Of a stretch of DNA of 64,000 nt, positions 59,983-64,000 are shown piece by piece. The notes under the pieces are model-generated. The model saw only the letters and a list, made by a program, of their open reading frames with translations. It was not told where the DNA came from and searched no databases. This stretch comes from Cephalotus follicularis (Eukaryota; Streptophyta; Magnoliopsida; Oxalidales; Cephalotaceae): the NCBI GenBank assembly GCA_001972305.1, contig BDDD01000266.1, positions 81,499 through 145,498 on the forward strand. Reading direction: 5' to 3'. The translations under genes and the position numbers were made by a program. Position 1 is the first letter of the stretch. Each line of letters starts with the position of its first letter.

Positions 59983-61035
59983 CTAGAACAAGTGCGGGTA
60001 GCGTTCTCGGATGTCCTCCTCACTCTCCCAAGTTGCCTCATCAGGTTTGTGAAACTGCCACTGAACCTTGACCATGGAAATGGTTCGGTTCCTCAAAGTC
60101 TACGTCTTCCGATCAAGAATTCGCACAGGCAACTCCTCACAAGATAGATCATCCTGTACAGGAACAGCATCATAGTCCATGACATGTGACGGGTCCGGGA
60201 TATATCTCCTCAGCATAGATATATGAAAGACGTCATGCACGTTTGACAGTGCAGGAGGTAAGGCAAGCTGATAGGCTAACTCCCCAACTCTCTCTAGGAT
60301 CTCGAAAGGACCAATGTAGCGAGGAGCTAATTTGCCCTTTCTTCCAAACCTTTGCACACCCTTCCACGAAGATACTTTCAAAAACACGTGATCACCTACG
60401 TTGAAGATCAGAGGTCTTCTCTTCACACTGTCAGTGTAGCTCTTCTGCCAACTCTGAGCAGCAAGCAGCTTCTTCTTGATTGTCCTGATCTTCTTCGAAG
60501 TTTCCTCCACTAACTCAGTCCCGAGTAAAGGTCGCTCCCTGACCTCATCCCAACATACAGGAGATCTGCACTTCCTCCCATACAGTGCCTCGAACGGTGC
60601 CATGCCGATACTGGATTGATAGCTGTTATTGTAAGAGAACTCTATCAGAGGGATGTGATCCTCCCAGGTACCAGCAAAATAAATAACACAGGCCCGAAGC
60701 ATATCCTCCAGTGTCTGGATGGTACGCTCGGACTGCCCATCGGTCTGAGGGTGGAAGGCAGTACTCAAGTTCAGCTTTGTCCCGAAAGCTAACTGAAACC
60801 TCTTCCAAAAGTTGGAAGTGAAGATATCATCTCTATCACATACGATGCTGACTGGAACCCCATGTAGCCTCGCTATCTCCTTCACATACAGCCGAGCCAG
60901 CTTGCTCGCAGAATCAGTAACGTGTGTCGGCAGAAAGTGCGCTGATTTGGTGAGTCTATCCACGATGACCCACACGGCATTATGACGGTTCCGATTCAGA
61001 GGAAAACCCGAAACGAAATCCATCGTAACATGTTC
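59983..61035 (-). pseudogene. Element M integrase core and chromodomain
   Basis: One frame with a single inner stop (TAG 60100-60102). Catalytic residues are all visible: MDFVSGFP (Asp1), VCDRDDIFTS (Asp2) and HPQTDGQSERTIQ (Glu). It continues with NNSYQSSIGMAPFEALYGRK, VFLKVSSWKGVQRFG, YIGPFEIL and LPPALSNVHDVFHISMLR. After the TAG it reads the chromodomain VKVQWQF...EATWESEEDIRERYPHLF to a stop at 59983. 307 codons are open from 61023. The sequence is better kept than any other pol in the window. It would insert element DNA, with the chromodomain guiding the site. Confidence 0.9.
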
Positions 61036-61476
61036 TCACTTCCACTCTGGAATGGGCAAAGGCTGTAGCAAACCTGCCGGTCTCTGGTGCTCGGCCTTAA
61101 CTGTCTGGCAAGTCCAACACCTCGCCACATACTCAGCGATCTCCCGCTTCATGCCAGGCCACCAGCAACACTTCTTCATGTCTTGATACATTTTCGTGCT
61201 ACCAGGATGAATATTGTACATAGATTTGTGAGCCCCGCGTAGTAACTCATCCTTCAATCTCGGTTCATTCGGAAGACATACACGTCCCCGATATCTCATA
61301 ATACCGTCTTCGTGCACTCTAAAATAAGACTCCGAATCCAGATTCCCTCGAATCCGCTGCAATTGAAGATCATGTGGTTGTGCATCTTTGATGTGATGTA
61401 GTAACTCAGGCTGTACCCGCATGTCCTCAAAAATGATCCCCGGTGACTGGTTAAACGGAGACCATTCTTGAAAGTC
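61036..61476 (-). pseudogene. Element M integrase zinc-finger region
   Basis: Same frame, between TAA 61477 and TGA 61036. Shows LLRGAHKSMYNIHPGSTKMY, WWPGMKREIAEYVARCWTCQ and KAEHQRPAGLLQPLPIPEWK, the HHCC domain with both His and both Cys. The TGA falls where the family has Trp, a G-to-A change. Confidence 0.85.
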
Positions 61477-61977
61477 TTACAGCATCTTCCATTGTAACAC
61501 CATCGTACTAACAAGCATAGCCTTGCGACTCAAGGCATCAGCGACTACATACGCCTTCCCCGGGTGATACTGTACACTGCAGTCATAATCATTGAAGAAT
61601 TCTACCCACCTGCGCTGTCTCATGTTCAGTGTATCTTGACAAAACAGATACCTCAAGCTTTTATGATCGGTAAAGATCTCAAACTGCGCCCCATAAAGGT
61701 AGTGCCTCCACTTCTGAAGGGCGAAGATAATAGCTGCAAGCTCAAGGTCATGAGTCGGGTAGTTTTCTTCGTACGGTTTCAGCTTCCTCGAGGCATATGC
61801 AATCACTCTGTCTCGCTGCATCAATACACAGCCCAAACCCTTACCCGATGCATCGTTGTACACTGCAAAGCCTTCATTACCCTCAGGTAATGCCAAGATA
61901 GGAGCAAAAACTAACCGGTCCTTCAGCTCACAAAAACTAGCCTCACAGTCTTCGTCCCAGACAAAAAGAGTCTTCTG
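61477..61977 (-). pseudogene. Element M RNase H
   Basis: Starts abruptly at the deletion border with [14 protein letters not shown]. It holds [46 protein letters not shown] and VADALSRK, so all four acidic residues can be placed. It ends at TAA 61477. RT upstream is gone. Confidence 0.85.
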
Positions 61978-62311
61978 AAAGCGTCGACGTCTTTCAAGCG
62001 ACGTCGATGTCTTTCCATATATTACACAAGGACGTCGATGTCCTCGTCCGGATCGATGTGCATATGCATGCAGCTACGTGCGCCATTTTGCCTCAAAGGC
62101 GTCGACGTGATTATAAAGGAGTCGACTGTTTCCCCCAGAAAAACGTCGTTTTAGCCCCTTTTACATTCTTTAAGCATGTAACACAATAATTCAACATAAT
62201 GAGGATGGGAAAACATCACCAAATTCGGAAAATCCATCCTTTACTAATTCCACAATTTAAAAGTACAATTACATCGTGAAATTATAATACATGAAAATCT
62301 CGGGCGTTACA
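61978..62311 (-). repeat. Element M 5' LTR, first 334 bp only
   Basis: Nearly identical to 59604-59937, including its GTCGAC words and the TGTAACGCCCGAG start. It fuses at 61977/61978 to RNase H coding text. Confidence 0.9.
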
Positions 62312-63090
62312 GTTTTCCGGACAGTTTGGGTTTGGTGAGTCAACTGGGTGAGTTGACGCATCGGTCTGCTGTGACTTGGCATTATGTGCCGAGTCACGGT
62401 GAGTCCTTGTTGCTAGTGCCTAGATCGGGCGCTCTATGGCATGGGGCTGAAGTGGCCTGCCCTGGTTTGGTTCGGCAAGGTGACTCAGTGAGTCAAACTC
62501 GTCGATTCGCTATGACCGCCCATTCCATGGCAAGTCACAGCGAGTCTCAGCCACTGGTGAGAAGATCGGGGCATTTGGAGACTAGATATGGCACGGGTGG
62601 TCCATGGGGCATCGGATAGGAACTCGATGAGTCCAACTCAGCGAGTCACCATCGCTGCCAGCTGCGTCTGGCCGATTCACGGTGCTTCCCGTCGAGTCTC
62701 TGCCACTAGTGGATAGATCAGTGCATATGGAGTCCGTTGGTGTCTTAATCAGCATTTGACAGGCTCGCCAGAATCTGGGCAGTGGGTTTGGTGATGGGAT
62801 GTGACTGCTGCAAGCGTGTAGCAGCAAAGTGGTGGAGCCTCCAACGATGGTATGGTCATTTCCCTTATGATTTTATGTTTACCGATATGGTTTCCGTTTA
62901 ATTTTATGTGCATGCTTGATTTTGTTTTAGTTCGATTGTTAATTAAACGGAGGTCTTAGGCTTATTTATTTGGTACTAAGCTGTTAGTGTGAACCTTGAC
63001 TTGCTGTCTTGGTGTTTGTGAAAAATTAAAATTATACACACTTACGTCCTAGGACCAAATCGACCGGGAACCCTTGCCAGGTTTCCAACA
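62312..63090 (+). repeat. Copia L 3' LTR, right part
   Basis: Resumes after M and ends CAGGTTTCCAACA like the 5' LTR. The first 420 bp (to about 62735) have no counterpart in the 5' LTR and are rich in GAGTCA/GACTCA words. From 62735 on it matches 50330-50692. Confidence 0.88.
62330..62700. promoter_or_regulatory. TGA(C/G)TCA-rich segment of the L 3' LTR
   Basis: Words include GGTGAGTCAACTG, GGTGACTCAGTGAGTCAAAC and CAGCGAGTCACC. They resemble bZIP (GCN4/AP-1-like) sites and the segments in LTRs N and B. Function is inferred. Confidence 0.4.
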
Positions 63091-63743
63091 CTTCTCTCTA
63101 CCCATTCTTCTAGTCATTATAGGTGGAGGTATACTACACCTAGTAGTATACCTTTACTTCTTTTGACTAGTAGTTTAGGAGATAGAACCCTCCATGTAAA
63201 AGAGGTCCTAAGGAGAACATTATAATATTTGTTGGACCTTGCAAGGTATGTGAAGTAGGTTCAATTTGTTTTTGAGTGTTTGAGAGATCATCCTTTTCTA
63301 GCCTTCAGCTACCCGTGACATTGGAGGCCTTGTGGTAGAGCTTGGAGTGCAAGGAATGAGCTAAAGTGTAGAGGGAGCACTTGAAGGAAGGAGCCTATAA
63401 TTTTTGTAATGATGTTATCTTCCTTCTTCTTCGTTTTATGTTTTCTTCTTCCTATGGGTTTGGACAAGCTAGGGTTTCTTGTTGGAAACCCTAGTCTTTT
63501 ATGTGTTGGGGGTTTTGTGTTTCTTTGGCCGAATCCTTATGCTTCCTTGCCTTGAAAGTCACAGTTTTTCTAGGGTTTGCAAGGCAAACCCAATTTGAAT
63601 TTTGGTTGAATTCATTGTATATGCATGCCTTACCCGTGGCTATACATGGCTTGTTTTGTGTGTTTGATTCAATTGGATGCTCAATTAGTGATCCTAGGCA
63701 TGTTGTGATGGATTATGGGCATGTTGTGATATCTAGCACCTAT
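63091..63743 (+). repeat. Copia E 3' LTR, right part
   Basis: Starts with CTTCT, the second TSD copy of L, and follows the E 5' LTR and F (CATTATAGGTGGAG near 63115; CCCTAG-rich text near 63480). By comparison with F about 100 bases of the LTR are missing at the right, where a new Copia LTR start stands. Confidence 0.75.
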
Positions 63744-64000
63744 TGTTAGATATGGATGTCCCTGCAAGCCAAGAGGTGGCTGCATACATATGTTCAAAGG
63801 GGGGGAATTTTGGTTTGTATATGCATGCCTTACCCGTGGCTATACATGGCTTGTTTTGTGTGTTTGATTCAATTGGATGCTCAATTAGTGATCCTAGGCA
63901 TGTTGTGATGGATTATGGGCATGTTGTGATATCTTGATATCTATGTTAGATATGGATGTCCCTGCAAGCCAAGAGGTGGCTGCATACATATGTTCAAAGG
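63601..64000 (+). repeat. 200-bp tandem duplication with Copia LTR start K
   Basis: 63616-63800 and 63816-64000 are almost identical. Each copy joins E LTR text to TGTTAGATATGGATGTCCC (63744 and 63944), a Copia LTR start. The junctions differ (CTAGCACCTAT versus TTGATATCTA). The window ends inside the second copy. Confidence 0.85.

Larger units (their letters stand above)
57103..62311 (-). mobile_element. Internally deleted Gypsy chromovirus M
   Basis: Minus-strand element with one whole LTR (57103-59937), pol from RNase H to chromodomain, and the first 334 bp of the other LTR (61978-62311). Perfect GTTTT duplications (57098-57102, 62312-62316) show it was one insertion, so everything between mid-5' LTR and the RT/RNase H border was deleted afterwards. 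It cannot transpose. Confidence 0.9.
48812..63090 (+). mobile_element. Decayed Copia element L (holds Gypsy M)
   Basis: A complete Copia: LTRs 48812-50692 and 55330-57102 + 62312-63090, primer site, leader, shrunken gag-pol relic and polypurine tract. TSD is CTCCT/CTTCT. It entered the 3' LTR of Copia E, an element of the same wider family. Its 3' LTR is split by Gypsy M. Confidence 0.88.
2998..63743 (+). mobile_element. Host Copia element E (interrupted; spans the window)
   Basis: An old Ty1/Copia element whose segments are separated by all the other insertions. Order of domains is gag, zinc knuckle, protease, integrase, RT, RNase H, polypurine tract, 3' LTR, as in Copia. Sequence on the two sides of the breaks at 7421/13068, 13603/25118, 27281/37271 and 37816/46488 continues the same family alignment after removal of one TSD copy. 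The coding text carries many stops and several replaced catalytic residues, so it is a relic. The two visible LTRs differ more from each other than the 5' one differs from LTR F, so great age, gene conversion or a recombined origin are all possible. Confidence 0.8.

Overview
The window is a plant nuclear intergenic region built entirely of LTR retrotransposons. I see no host gene, tRNA, rRNA or CRISPR. The evidence for a plant is the pairing of Ty1/Copia pol with Ty3/Gypsy chromovirus pol (integrase plus C-terminal chromodomain) and an Athila-type gag-protease, initiator-Met-type primer sites (TGGTATCAGAGC) and a tRNA-Asp-type site, and LTRs of 1.5-5 kb. The species cannot be named from this sequence. 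A 360-base run of N (45836-46195) is an assembly gap.

The layout is a nest inside one old Copia element ('E', + strand). Its pieces are: 5' LTR part 2998-~5410, leader to 7259, gag 7260-7421 and 13068-13603, protease/integrase/RT 25118-27281, RT/RNase H 37271-37816, RNase H end 46488-46856, and 3' LTR 46857-48811 plus 63091-63743. An internal region of about 3.8 kb is spread over about 39.6 kb. At each of four breaks in coding sequence the reading resumes after one copy of a target-site duplication (TSD).

Insertions from left to right: (H) a Gypsy LTR 2142-2997, itself interrupted by another Gypsy-type LTR (N, 1-2141). (F) A solo Copia LTR 7422-13067, TSD GGACG, carrying solo LTR G 8992-12009, TSD TGTTG. 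(B) A non-autonomous Gypsy 13604-25117 with giant LTRs and a 554-bp interior, TSD GCAGG/GTAGG, carrying solo LTR C 21568-23986, TSD TACAA. (D) A full-length chromovirus 27282-37270, TSD TTGGG. (I) An Athila-like gag-protease element 37817-46487, TSD AGAAG/ATAAG, carrying an inverted solo LTR of its own family (J, 42095-44775, TSD GTGTT). (L) A decayed Copia 48812-63090, TSD CTCCT/CTTCT, whose 3' LTR holds an internally deleted chromovirus (M, 57103-62311, minus strand, TSD GTTTT). (K) A further Copia LTR start at 63744, in a 200-bp tandem duplication that runs to the window end.

No element looks able to move by itself today. The nearest to intact coding are the M integrase-chromodomain frame, the D polyprotein and the I gag-protease. 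The most unusual material is of three kinds. First, a GTCGAC/GACGTC dyad cassette and a TGA(C/G)TCA cassette sit inside LTRs of otherwise unrelated families and are present or absent between sister LTRs. Second, element I has a post-protease reading frame with repeated FYWW..YWDDA and WD.LSH.THKL modules in place of RT/integrase. Third, minisatellites of 57, 36 and 17 bp lie inside LTRs, two of them strongly expanded in one LTR copy only.
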